Source of the DNA: Chondrosia reniformis
Lineage: Eukaryota > Porifera > Demospongiae > Chondrillida > Chondrillidae
Length of the DNA: 64,000 bases
Reading direction: 5' to 3'
Assembly: GCA_947172415.1 (NCBI GenBank)
Contig: OX359197.1
Location: 1,240,001 to 1,304,000 of the forward strand
Shown here: piece by piece, positions 41,913-52,427 of the stretch
Layout: each line of letters begins with the position of its first letter
How positions within the stretch are numbered: the first letter of the stretch is position 1
Program-made: the position numbers and the translations under genes
The notes under the pieces: model-generated
The model's input: only the letters and a program-made list of their open reading frames with translations
Told to the model about the DNA's origin: nothing
The model's database searches: none

Positions 41913-42481
41913 TTTCCTGATTTCCTTGAATGCGTCATAATGACGGTTAGGAGAAAACAAAATGGCGTTGTTGAGGCAAGCTCTTTTGAGAACGTCTTTG
42001 GCAAGACAGACTTGGATACCTCGAAGATTTGGCGGGCATATGTCTAATGCTCCTGGGGAAGTAAGCTAAACGATAATTCTGTTTTCTCCTCTAATTATAT
42101 TAATTTGTTCTTCTGCCCAGAACATGCCTTTTCAAACAAAGAACAAAACGCGTCTCTTGTTTAGTATGCTTCTCTTTCTGGGGACCCCGTTTTCTTTACC
42201 ATTTATCATGGTCAGATTCCAGCTGAACAAAAAGGCTACATAACTGTACACAAGTTTAACTCCAAGTTTACACTCTATATTATGTTCTTCGTAACCAGAC
42301 TACACAACACTTAATTGGTTCATTTAACTCGCGTGTTGTACGATGTTTACTTAATTGTATACTTAATCCAAGAAGTCCATCAATAATTTGTGTAGTATAT
42401 TATTATCTGAGTTCTACATGCGTTTTACTATTTTGCCCCATACAGCACTGTATGCATACAATATATACATAGATATACATT

Positions 42482-42638
42482 TAATCCAGAGGTATTATTG
42501 AATTAACAACAGCAACATAAATTATTGATAATAGGACGTTTTAACCCGTAGGTCTTCATCAACAAACAAGACCTATGGGTTGAAACGTCCTATTATCAAT
42601 AATTTATGTTGCTGTTGCTCAATAATACCTCTGGATTA
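42482..42638. repeat. 72-base-arm palindromic element
   Basis: Arms TAATCCAGAGGTATTATTGA... and its complement surround a loop of about 11 bases (CATCAACAAAC). Both arms carry the GACCTAYGGGTT / AAACGTCC words of the hammerhead-like family, facing each other. The left-arm complement has TTGATGA, one base from CTGATGA. Confidence 0.8.
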
Positions 42639-43459
42639 TATCATGATCGCAACAAACAACCCTTATCACTTCATAGATATGTATAGTTAAAGCCAATATT
42701 TACCTGTATCTTCATCCAAAGCTCTCTCCAGGGTTTAGTTCTCTATGTTGGCTTTCTTACAAGAGTAGGCATAGCATGTAGGAAATGGTGTGCATATTTG
42801 ATTTTTTAATGTGTAGTTAAAGCCAATATTTAGCCTACAGTTTTTTTGCTGAAGTGAGCTGCCTTCCTTTCCTTCCCTTTGGTCAGCTGTATATGTATGT
42901 ATACATATGTAGCTGCAGAAATTTTTGGATCTTCAAATTACTGACTACTAAAATTGACTCTCTGGAGATTCAAGTTTGCAGTTTTTTAGAATAGCTTTAT
43001 TATTGTTGATGAAGACCTCCAGGTTGAAATATTCAATCATTGATTCAACAAGTGTTGCTGATGCTCAATAAGTCATGTATGACCCAGTGGAGAGGAAGAT
43101 AAAAGAAGGAAAAAGAAGGTAGAAAAGACTCCTGTATCTTCATCCAAAGCTCTCTTCAGGTTTAGTTCCCCTTATATAGGCTCTTTTACAGAATAGGCAT
43201 ATCATGTAGGAAAATGGTATCTTAGATTTTTCATGCAGCGTATACTCTACCATTTTATACATTCTTAGTGCAAGATTCAGTGAAATCTCTCTTCTTTGGA
43301 TGTTTATATATGTTGTCAAAAGATGGACCAGTTGTACATTTTAATCTGTACATATTCTACTGGCAAGACAACTAACAATGTTTATAAAGTGAACACTATA
43401 CCAAGTAGTAAAGTTCAAAGTTCAAAGGTGAAACCCCACTAGGCTACTAATTATGTACA

Positions 43460-43740
43460 CTAATAAAACTATACATTCCTATACTACACTATACATTCCT
43501 ATACTACCCTATACATTCCTATACTACTCTATACATTCCTATACTACCCTATACATTCCTATACTACCCTATACATTCCTATACATTCCTATACTACCCT
43601 ATACAGTCCATACTACCCTATACAGTCCATACTACCCTATACAGTCCATACTACCCTATACAGTCCATACTATCCTATACAGTCCATACTACCCTATACA
43701 GTCCATACTACCCTATACAGTCCATACTACTCTATAAACT
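43460..43740 (+). repeat. 19/20-base tandem array
   Basis: First TATACATTCCTATACTACCC, then TATACAGTCCATACTACCC, about fourteen units in all. Confidence 0.9.
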
Positions 43741-44361
43741 CTATACAAATCCTATATGACCAGATAAACCTATACAATCCTCTACGAACCTTTACAATAT
43801 TATACATTGACCTATAATTCTATATAAACAAATATGCAACCCTATATACGAGCTATACACCTTATATACAATCTTGTTTCTAGCCCTTAGCATGAAAGGC
43901 AAATTTAATATTAAGAGTCACTTTTACTTATCCAATTTAGTATTATGATGCATACCTCCCTTGCAAAAAAGTATCCTTTAAAAGATTTATTAATAAATTT
44001 TGTGCTTTCACTGTTTTTAATTTGGTTGGAACTTGTTGTTGGTATAGTTCAACTGTTGTTCATTACTTGAAAGGAAATCCATAGTATAAAATATATACAT
44101 CTACATTTAACAACAGTAATAGTGGCAATTATATACAAATTCCTTTGTACTACTTGCCACTGGGGACTGGACTTTGTGGGAGTGGGAGTGAGAATTCTGT
44201 TTGGGGGTGTGGCCGTACAAACCGCATCAGTGTGTAAGTGAATATCTTTTAGCAATTTTGTACACTTTAGGGTACACTAAAGACTACATTTCTTGTAACA
44301 TAGTCAGTGTTTTTAGATCTTTTAAGAGTAATTTTCTTGAAAATTACAGCTTGAAGAAAGA

Positions 44362-46083
44362 ATGTTTGTTGTTCTGCTTCTCTTTGAGCTCTCACTTCTT
44401 CTTCTTCGTCTGAGGGGAGAAGTGTTGATTGAGAGTAGCGCGTGTCGCTATCTTGCCAACCTCCAGCAGCAGCCACCGACTGAAGGCATTCGAGTCGGCC
44501 CAGTCGAATTCGCCTACATTGAAGATTTAGGAGGATATCAGGTAGACGTAACGTGTGAAAATGCTGCTCCCACGGAAAATGTGTCTTGGTGCCTACTTTT
44601 CACCAATTCCAGCTGCACCTGTCTGAAACAGAACTCGGCGCTTGATGTCTATTTCAGTGATAAGAAACTTACGTGGAATTTTAATAATGATAGTTATTAC
44701 ACTTATGTAGGGACAATGGTAGCTTGCTTCGTGAAATCCGAAGAAGGAGGCCGATTGATTTACGCAAGGTTTGCCAGCGGCGTCACGCCGCGAATCCTTA
44801 CCAAAGACAATTGGTTGATTTCTGTTTTATCGATTCTGTTTGGCCTCATTGCAACTCTTATATTCACCCTTCCGTGTTGTTTAACCTCCTGTTATTCCTC
44901 CAGTGGTAACTGTTCACTGATTAAAAGTGAGGGAAAGCTAAAAATAGTTAGACATTCGACCAATATAAAGTGGAAGAGCGTATACACACTGCCATCGGGC
45001 AAATATAACCGAATAAATCCGACCAAAGGCAAGTTTGTAGATGTGTGGATAGCAGAAATTAAGCATTCTTCCATCACTAGAAGTGGGGGCAATATTGCAT
45101 GTGTGAAGGCTTTCAATCAGGATCGAAATCACCACTATCTAAGTGAGTACCAAAATAAAGTCAACTTAAAACTATCTCTACCTTTCCATAAAAATATTGT
45201 CAACCTTTTGGGTGTCATTGACGACAACCCACATGCCTATATAGTTGAATGGGCCTCCTACGGAACACTCCATGCCTTTCTACAGAATAAGGAGTATGCC
45301 ATGCGCACACAATCTGATTCAGCTTGGCCAAGATTGGATGATGGAGGAAGGCTTCATAATAGATTAGCCAGACACCAGGAAAGCACTTTGAATACATCCT
45401 CCGCATCTAAATCAGTCTTCTCGAATTCACTAAATAGTCCTTTATCCAATGAAGACATTAAGAATTTTGCATTGCAAATCCTGGAAGGTTTACAATACTT
45501 GGGTGAAAAGAACCGCATTGTTCATCGCAAACTGACCACAGAATGCATCTACATTGGAGAATGCTTTACCCTTAAAGTTGGTGGATTTGCTTCACAAAAG
45601 GTGGATGAATCAAAAATCAACTTTACTGAATTTTCTCAAAAAAGGCGCATGTCAGAGATAGAGCCAAAACTTACTAGTAAAACTGCATGTGGTCGTGCTT
45701 TAGCCAAGTGGGCCCCACCAGAGGTCATCTTAAGGCTGCAGTACTCTCTAAACAGTGATATTTGGTCTTTTGGGATGACTGTATGGGAAATTGCTGCTTA
45801 CGGTCAAGTGCCTTTTGAAGATATACCAGTTCAGGTCCTTCCAACACGGATAAGCATAGGTACAAGACCAGCCTGCCCTGATTATCTGTCTACTGAAGTA
45901 TATAAGATACTCCAATGCTGCTGGAGATCTCAGCCTCGAGACAGAATCACGTTTAATGACTTGGCTGACTTCTTTAGTGGCAGCAGAGATGTCACAGAGG
46001 CGACTGCACTTGCAGTTTTTGAAAGCCAAAACACCCTTGCACCACTCCTTGAGGATCAAGAGGAAGATGATGATGTGTTTTAG
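44362..46083 (+). CDS. Receptor tyrosine-kinase-like pseudokinase
   Basis: A single-exon frame of 573 residues. A hydrophobic start (MFVVLLLFELSLLLLRLRGE) is the signal peptide. The ectodomain (about 21-150) has six cysteines and no domain I recognise. The transmembrane segment is about 151-173 (WLISVLSILFGLIATLIFTL). The kinase domain (about 205-540) has the VAIK Lys (IACVKAF, K249), NIVNLLGV, VHRKLTTEC in place of HRDLAARN (residues 388-395), VGGFA in place of GDFG (406-410), WAPPE, and SDIWSFGMTVWEIAAYG. It lacks the catalytic Asp and the metal-binding Asp, and the Gly-rich loop is poor, so phosphotransfer is not expected. It may act as a signalling scaffold or ligand sink. The C-terminus is acidic (EDQEEDDDVF). 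Confidence 0.9.
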   Translation: MFVVLLLFELSLLLLRLRGEVLIESSACRYLANLQQQPPTEGIRVGPVEFAYIEDLGGYQVDVTCENAAPTENVSWCLLFTNSSCTCLKQNSALDVYFSDKKLTWNFNNDSYYTYVGTMVACFVKSEEGGRLIYARFASGVTPRILTKDNWLISVLSILFGLIATLIFTLPCCLTSCYSSSGNCSLIKSEGKLKIVRHSTNIKWKSVYTLPSGKYNRINPTKGKFVDVWIAEIKHSSITRSGGNIACVKAFNQDRNHHYLSEYQNKVNLKLSLPFHKNIVNLLGVIDDNPHAYIVEWASYGTLHAFLQNKEYAMRTQSDSAWPRLDDGGRLHNRLARHQESTLNTSSASKSVFSNSLNSPLSNEDIKNFALQILEGLQYLGEKNRIVHRKLTTECIYIGECFTLKVGGFASQKVDESKINFTEFSQKRRMSEIEPKLTSKTACGRALAKWAPPEVILRLQYSLNSDIWSFGMTVWEIAAYGQVPFEDIPVQVLPTRISIGTRPACPDYLSTEVYKILQCCWRSQPRDRITFNDLADFFSGSRDVTEATALAVFESQNTLAPLLEDQEEDDDVF

Positions 46084-46642
46084 GATGTCAATCAATTTTA
46101 TAGCATTACACAAAACAATTGTGGTTTGATAATTGTTGTTCCCTTGATACATGTGTGAAACATGCATGCAGATATAAAATTGAAACTTTTGTAACAAGCA
46201 TTGTATCTGCTTTCTGGTAAATGCGTTGTATTAATTTTTTAATAGTGCAAGTACGTATACCTAGGCCTGTCATGTAAATTAAAGTGTATTCCAAAATACT
46301 GTACATATCTTGCAAAATATTATATATGTATATACTACGTATAGGATCTGTATATATACGTGGGTGTAATAATGTATACAAAATTATAATATACGTATAA
46401 TAATTATGGATCTAAACAGCCACTTTAAAATTTCTTGCAGAATTTTTAGAGAATACCTAGCTAGACTATACAAAACATTTGAAAAAGAAATCATTCAAGT
46501 CATAAAAATCATGTAGTTACATGTCAATGAAAGAAAACACATATATTTAATTAATCTCAGAGTCTCTTGCCGTGGGATAATATTGCAGAGACATTGTATT
46601 ATATGTATACAATTTATTACAGACATACATATAAAGTCAATA
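46084..46642. other. 3' flank, AT-rich
   Basis: Nothing recognised beyond simple sequence. Confidence 0.5.
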
Positions 46643-47474
46643 CAGTGAAACCTCCGAATAACGGACACGCTCGGACCCACCATCTTGTCCTTTATTCAGA
46701 GGTTGTCCTCTTCTCGGAGGTCGGCCCATAATCACCCTCTAAACAACTAATTGTGTAATAGCAACTAGCTACCAGTTATATATGTCATGCGCAAAGTCTG
46801 CGCAAAGCGTTAATCCACGGTTTGCGCAGGCCAATCTGTGGATTGTCCGAATCTGTACTTTGGGCATAACATATATAGTGACACTATATTACGGCTCATG
46901 ATCAAGATCCAAGAGATGCAATAAATACACACCAACAAGTTATAGGAAGCTACAAACACTAACATTTTACTAACATAACGGTTTACTAACTTAAAGGTTA
47001 TGCTGGGCACGATCCTCAGAAGCAGGACTTCCTATTAGATGGTTTGGTACGAGTGGTTTTAGGACAGTTAAAATGAACAACTACCAAATGGATAAATCAT
47101 TCGCTTAGATCAATCAGGTTTAAGGCCACTTTTATCGACCTTTGAATAGTTGAAAAAATAGGAGCGCAATTAGCTATTTTATGTAGTTAGATACTTATGA
47201 CTTACGTTAATTTTGTTCACTGTACCATATTATCGGTTTATCGTATTAGTTTCGTCTCGTCTTTAGTTTAACTGTCCGCTTTCGGAGGTCAGTATGTATT
47301 GTCAGAGATCAGTCTGAGGCTTGGTCAGTGTCCGTTGTCCGGAGTTCGGAGGTGCCGCTACTCGGAGGTTCGGAATGTACTAGTTCTATGGGAAAGTCAA
47401 TCGGGGGCGTAAGATTTGTCCGCTGTACAGAGGTTGTCCGCTTTTCGGAGAGTCCGCTATTAGAGGTTTTACTG
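46643..47474. mobile_element. Pogo/Tigger-like non-autonomous DNA transposon
   Basis: The left end CAGTGAAACCTCCGAATAAC and, in complement, the right end CAGTAAAACCTCTAATAGCG are imperfect terminal inverted repeats of about 25 bases, flanked on both sides by TA. Internal pieces repeat TTCGGAGGT and TTGTCCGCT. The CAGTGAAACCTC start and TA target site are those of the pogo/Tigger branch of Tc1/mariner. There is no transposase frame. Confidence 0.7.
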
Positions 47475-47842
47475 TATTCCATATATGTATATATGTACAA
47501 TTTTACCCAAAAAAACAATAAAATCCAATGATCATAATCAGTTACATGCAGTCTACAATAAAATAATCTCAAACCTTCAAATATCATTTATTTATACAAG
47601 TGATATGCTGTATGCTGCTACATACATAATAGTGTGAAGTCTGTTTTGTGTGTTACAAAATGTTTAAGACAACAGTAAAAACGTAATACTACAAGTATAT
47701 CTCTTTACAAGTAAGAAAGCAATATTACAATGCCCTAAAATTATAGTAAAGTACGAGTCCTTTGAAATGCCAGAAATTGGGTGATATTATAAGTCACAGG
47801 TTATGGGTCCATCTGGAAACAGACAGTTAAAGCAGCTCCCAG

Positions 47843-50800
47843 CTAGACATCCGTAGTTCTGTCCTTTGACCTTCCAAATCCTAAAAGTATTTTCCGTTTT
47901 CCTACTTCTTTGGTTGGTTTTGAGGAAGCCTCCATTTTTGGAGATGAATGTACTCCATTTGAATGAGAGGGACTGCCTTCCTTTGTACCTCTCTTTGCAA
48001 AGTCAGCAGCATGCTGGCCTTCACTAATCTGTCTGGGATGGTCTAAACCTCTAGAGGGATTACTTGCTACTAAATCTGAAGATTTCTGTTTCTTGTGGGA
48101 ACTCTTGACTGGAATGTTAACATAAAAGTGAGATAAATGAGTGTCTTCATCATCGGAGTCCAAGTCAGCTTGGTTGTGGTGGATTACAGATTCATCTTCA
48201 CCAGCATTGCTCACCATTTCATCTATGTCATCTGACTTGGTTGCTAGGTGAAGAGCAGCCTGTGATGGAGATACAGGCTGCACTTCTTCAATGGTGGCAG
48301 GAGGAAGTCGAGTTTGCTTATTAGGTGCTTGTGATTGACCTGGAGCTGATGAGATTCTCTGAAAAGTTTTGGGTGGCAGTTTCCTTGCCTTTTCTTTCTT
48401 TTTGGTCAGATCATGAGTATCATTGCGAGTTCTCTCTACCTCAGCAAATATTACTGTCTTCTGTTCTTCAGATTTCTTTGACGGTTTATTTACCACTTCA
48501 GTGTGTAGCGAGCGAGCCCTAGACATCATCACTTTGGCCTTAGATTGAACATCATGAGTACTACTATCTATCTCTGATCCTGTAGCGGGCTTGTCCTTTG
48601 GCAGTGGCATGGGAGGTTTAGAGGGTGTGATGTCAGACTTACTGGAACCACTCATGCTGCTCTGACTATATTGCAAGAGGTTACTAAGTGCCTTTCCTGC
48701 ATACTCGGCAATCTTCTTATGTTCCAGGTCCTTCAGCCGGAGAAGCTGTTTCGGAACTCCAAGTTGCCACATAGCTTTCTGATCATCAGGACAATGAGAA
48801 GACAGATTGAGGAGGATTCCGCAGGCATTCTGGACCATCATAGTGGTTTGTTGTGTCTTCAAGTGGTCACATAATTTGCGGTAGCAGCCCGCCTCCCTTA
48901 ATCTGGCTCTCTGAGATGGGTCATGTGATATCACGGCAGAGAGATTGCACAGGATGCCACCAGCATTCTCCACTATAATTTGATTATTGGATGGATTTGA
49001 ACCCCTATAGTCAAGTAGCTGAACTAGGAAGGGCACTGCTACAGGGGAGGAACAGATGGACTTTCTCATTCCAACAGAATGGGCAGAGAGGTTCCATAAG
49101 GCACTGGTGATATTCTGGATGGTTGATTCCTTCTTGACTCTATCCAAAATTTCACACAGGATATTGGCTATGGCATGGTCTGCAATGACTGCTTTTACTT
49201 CATTAGGGGCTCTCCAGGATAGATTACGGAGTATCTGTGCGGCATTGGCTGTGACTGTCTCACTGCCACGTCTAATTTCATGTACCAAACTGGGGAAAAA
49301 CTCTGGAATCTGGCAAAGGGTGGTTTTGCTTTGTACATCCCCATAAGTCAAGTTGACCAATATGCTAAGGGCAAGTGCAATGGCTGAGTTTGAATGAAGA
49401 ATGCCAACACTATTTGGATGGTTAGCATAAAATCTGGCTAGCTTAAAGTTGACAATTAACACTTCTGCAACTGCTTGTAGCGCTCCTAATGAGAGAAGAG
49501 CTGGTCGATAGTCGTCCTTGTCATATGATTTGGCATTTAGCTTCTTAAGAACATACTCAGCTTTTTTCTCACAATGCTTTTTACACTCTTCTAAGCTCTT
49601 CTCTTCAATCTCCTCTCCTAATTTGAGATAGTGCAGTAGCTCAAACAAGCTGTCAATATGATCGCGGAGATACACTAGGTATTTAAGGACATTCTTTTCA
49701 AAATCTTGCTTGTCGGGCTCCCCTCCTACATCGATTATACGCGTGAGAATACTCTGAGCCTTTTGTCTAACTGCAATATGTGACTCTTCTTCCTTCCTCT
49801 CCCAGTTGTAAATTATCTCCAAGAGAAGATTGATGCAGCCACTTCTTTTCATTCCCTGGCAGGTTGCCTCAGAGGCTGCCAGCCTTTCCAAAATACTCAA
49901 CTTGTGTTCATCCGGTTGTTCCTTCGAGGTGACTAGAGAGAGGAGGAGATAAATGGTGTCCCATCCTTGTGGTTCACCTTTTCCATCAAACTTGCGGTGT
50001 TTGTCCGGAGTATCACAACTCTTTGATCTAGTTCTGTGGAGGACTGGTGGGTGGTGCAGATGATCGTAATGACCTCCATCACTTCCACTCTCCTCCTCAA
50101 GATGTGGGTATTCATGGATGGGAAGAGGACGAGAGAGACCAGGATGTGCAGCACTGCGGGATCTAAACAACTCCTTTCTGCTTGAGTGACGCAACCACTG
50201 TCTGTTCCTGGCAGAGTGGGACTGGTAATCAGGTTCTGGGTAGTCGTTGGCCCAGACTGGCCCCGAGTGTGTGCGGTGGGAAGGAATTGGCGGTCTCGGT
50301 CTAGGTATCCGATGAGTGGATTTGGAAGATGAGGAAGAGTGTGTGGATTGGGTGGACCTACTCACAATGGATGACACCTCACTGGCAGGTCCAGAGCGGA
50401 GTCTTTCGTGAACAATGGAGGGATAGCTACCAGCCTCACTGCTAGATTCATAGGCAAGATGATCATAGTGCTGATTCTTGTGCTTGTGGTAAGCATGGTG
50501 CTCATCAGGGTAGTGTAAGGACCTGAGGGAGTGGGGATCATGGGCAATTAGGGTAGATTTGAGAACATCTTGAATTTCCTCAGGAGATTTACAGGAATTA
50601 TCCTCCATGGAAACAGATCTCGGTAAAGTGCGGTTTGACGGTAACAGTAGGCTAGGGCTCTCTAATGGGGCACTAGGATCAGAGGTAGTTTCCGTGGATG
50701 CAACACTAGCCGACCTCTGACCACCATAGCCTTTTCTGTGACTGCTACCCCTGATGCCAGAAGCATTGTCTGATGAGTAATGATCAGTAAACATTCCAGA

Positions 50801-50926
50801 ATCTTGCCCTGTGCTACGCACAGTTGGAGCATTATATGCATCCCTGCGATCTTGATGACCACTACCGTCACTGCACACGCTGCTATGCTCACTCTGTTCC
50901 AGAGAAACACCTGTATCTTGTGACAT
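47843..50926 (-). CDS. APC: APC (adenomatous polyposis coli) homologue, short form
   Basis: A 1027-residue frame in one long exon. Residues 1-315 are Ser/His-rich and disordered. About 320-755 are armadillo repeats with APC hallmarks: ILVNLTYGDVQSKTTLC, ILRNLSWRAPNEVK, KKESTIQNITSALWNLSAHS, GGILCNLSAVISHDP and ACGILLNLSSHCPDDQKAMW. The rest is disordered and basic to acidic, with FYVNIPVKSSHKKQKSSDL (933-951), which faintly resembles a 20-residue beta-catenin-binding repeat, and it ends KDRTTDV, a class I PDZ-ligand form like the end of vertebrate APC. Clear 15- or 20-residue repeats and SAMP motifs are absent. A splice acceptor (CTTCTGTAG) lies just upstream, in frame with VTQGG-M, so 5' exons may exist. 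Role: Wnt/beta-catenin regulation or polarity. Confidence 0.92.
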   Translation of the reverse strand: MSQDTGVSLEQSEHSSVCSDGSGHQDRRDAYNAPTVRSTGQDSGMFTDHYSSDNASGIRGSSHRKGYGGQRSASVASTETTSDPSAPLESPSLLLPSNRTLPRSVSMEDNSCKSPEEIQDVLKSTLIAHDPHSLRSLHYPDEHHAYHKHKNQHYDHLAYESSSEAGSYPSIVHERLRSGPASEVSSIVSRSTQSTHSSSSSKSTHRIPRPRPPIPSHRTHSGPVWANDYPEPDYQSHSARNRQWLRHSSRKELFRSRSAAHPGLSRPLPIHEYPHLEEESGSDGGHYDHLHHPPVLHRTRSKSCDTPDKHRKFDGKGEPQGWDTIYLLLSLVTSKEQPDEHKLSILERLAASEATCQGMKRSGCINLLLEIIYNWERKEEESHIAVRQKAQSILTRIIDVGGEPDKQDFEKNVLKYLVYLRDHIDSLFELLHYLKLGEEIEEKSLEECKKHCEKKAEYVLKKLNAKSYDKDDYRPALLSLGALQAVAEVLIVNFKLARFYANHPNSVGILHSNSAIALALSILVNLTYGDVQSKTTLCQIPEFFPSLVHEIRRGSETVTANAAQILRNLSWRAPNEVKAVIADHAIANILCEILDRVKKESTIQNITSALWNLSAHSVGMRKSICSSPVAVPFLVQLLDYRGSNPSNNQIIVENAGGILCNLSAVISHDPSQRARLREAGCYRKLCDHLKTQQTTMMVQNACGILLNLSSHCPDDQKAMWQLGVPKQLLRLKDLEHKKIAEYAGKALSNLLQYSQSSMSGSSKSDITPSKPPMPLPKDKPATGSEIDSSTHDVQSKAKVMMSRARSLHTEVVNKPSKKSEEQKTVIFAEVERTRNDTHDLTKKKEKARKLPPKTFQRISSAPGQSQAPNKQTRLPPATIEEVQPVSPSQAALHLATKSDDIDEMVSNAGEDESVIHHNQADLDSDDEDTHLSHFYVNIPVKSSHKKQKSSDLVASNPSRGLDHPRQISEGQHAADFAKRGTKEGSPSHSNGVHSSPKMEASSKPTKEVGKRKILLGFGRSKDRTTDV

Positions 50927-51044
50927 ACCACCTTGAGTTACCTACAGAAGAACAGGTTAACCACATCATTGTTTGGGTTTAGAAGCTACTAATATGTAAA
51001 TAATTAAGACCTGTTTCCAACCCATTGTCAAAAATATAGATTTA

Positions 51045-51375
51045 TTCCATGTTTAAGAATCCCTTTCAATACAATATTAACAACAATGAAAAGGTAGTTT
51101 ACATGGGGCTGGAGGTACTGTAGGTATTCCATGTTTAAGAGTCCCTTTCAATACAATATTAACAACAATGAAAAGGTAGTTTACATGGGGCTGGAGGTAC
51201 TGTAGGTATTCCATGTTTAAGAGTCCCTTTCAATACAATATTATTATAACAACAATGAAAAGGTAGTTTACATGGGGCTGGAGGTACTGTAGGTATTCCA
51301 TGTTTAAGAGTCCCTTTCAATATAATATTAACAACAATGAAAAGATAGTTTACATAAGGCTGGAGGTACTATATA
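51045..51375. repeat. 82-87-base tandem repeat, four copies
   Basis: Unit begins TATTCCATGTTTAAGAGTCC and ends GGCTGGAGGTACTGTAGG. The third copy has a 5-base insertion (TTATA); the fourth is the most diverged. Confidence 0.9.
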
Positions 51376-51869
51376 TAGGTTTTATGTAGGCCTTTCTATT
51401 TTAGGCAGGTCTTGGGCAAGCAAACATTTGTGAAATGAACAATACACAGCATCCCACAAAGGTGTATACAAACAATCTATCTAGTTAACTTGTAAACAGA
51501 TGATTATCACCCTGTACCTCAGAGGGTGTATCAGACACACAAACCACCCATTGCCCAGTATTTCTTATAATGTGAACTACTAGCACATACATAATATATA
51601 GCTGAATTGCTTTTATAAATAACCATCTATCTCTGGTTACTAATTAATCATAAGTTCATTCAATGTCAAAATCATCCTATCTACAACATATATGTACATA
51701 TACAGTACATAAAAGTCTCATATACGTACATACCATGGATCAATGAAGAGAAATACACTTGGACAAATTCATGGATTTATACACATACGTATATTCATCT
51801 GATTAGGCTATAGACTGTACTTTATAATTGGAGCATTCAGCAAGAGAAATTCAAAGAAAATATTCCATA

Positions 51870-52015
51870 TGAGCAAGTTTAAGTTAAGAATTTTGATACT
51901 GTGTGGTGTAAGTTTTAAGTTAAGAATTTTGATACTGTGTGGTGTAAGTTTTAAGTTAACCATTTTGATACTGTGTGGTGTAAGTTTTAAGTTAACCATT
52001 TTGATACTGTGTGCA
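51870..52015. repeat. 35-base tandem repeat, four copies
   Basis: Unit like AAGTTTTAAGTTAA(C/G)(C/A)ATTTTGATACTGTGTGGTGT. Confidence 0.9.
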
Positions 52016-52356
52016 GACATTGCAATTTGAAATTCATAGATAATGTAACAAGGTAAAATATTTGAATATGGAGAATATTGGATATGCAAATTGAAAGATG
52101 ATCCATGAGGTGCATTGAAAACAATTAACTATACACAAGGGATCCATTGGTTAAGAAGGCCTTTCCATTAAAAATAGGATTCATGGGTTACTGCAGCTTA
52201 ACCTGCCTAGATGAACCACCTAACTCCATTTTGGGACAATAATAATTCTGGGTGGATATAACAGCTTGATGAGCCTCAGTGAATTGCCTGATTCAAATTA
52301 GTATTAATTAGTTTGCATGGTATAGGATGGAAAACATGGAGGAAACATCACTGTGA

Positions 52357-52427
52357 CAATCACAGCTCAGTGGCAGAGCACTGGTGATCAAGCCCAGCTC
52401 TCCTGGGTTTGATTCTCAGCAATCGCT
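52357..52427 (+). ncRNA. tRNA-like sequence, likely pseudogene or SINE head
   Basis: An A-box/D-arm AGCTCAGTGGCAGAGC (52364-52379) and a B-box/T-arm CTGGGTTTGATTCTCAG (52403-52419) stand at tRNA spacing, and both arms fold. The anticodon arm is imperfect and the acceptor ends do not pair, so this is not a working tRNA. Confidence 0.55.

Larger units (their letters stand above)
41913..44361. other. Repeat-rich intergenic stretch
   Basis: Contains a long palindrome (42482-42638), R1 fragments (42690-42800 and 43080-43240), a hammerhead-like fragment (42995-43075) and a tandem array (43460-43740). Frames over these repeats, such as the TLYIPILPYTFLY type, are not genes. Confidence 0.6.

Noticed and set aside
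41715-42047. 110-codon plus-strand frame
   Set aside because: Mostly antisense to the glutathione transferase gene.
43453-43737. 94-codon plus-strand frame
   Set aside because: Translation of the 19/20-base tandem array.
52357-52427. Functional tRNA gene
   Set aside because: The acceptor strands do not pair and the anticodon arm is irregular.
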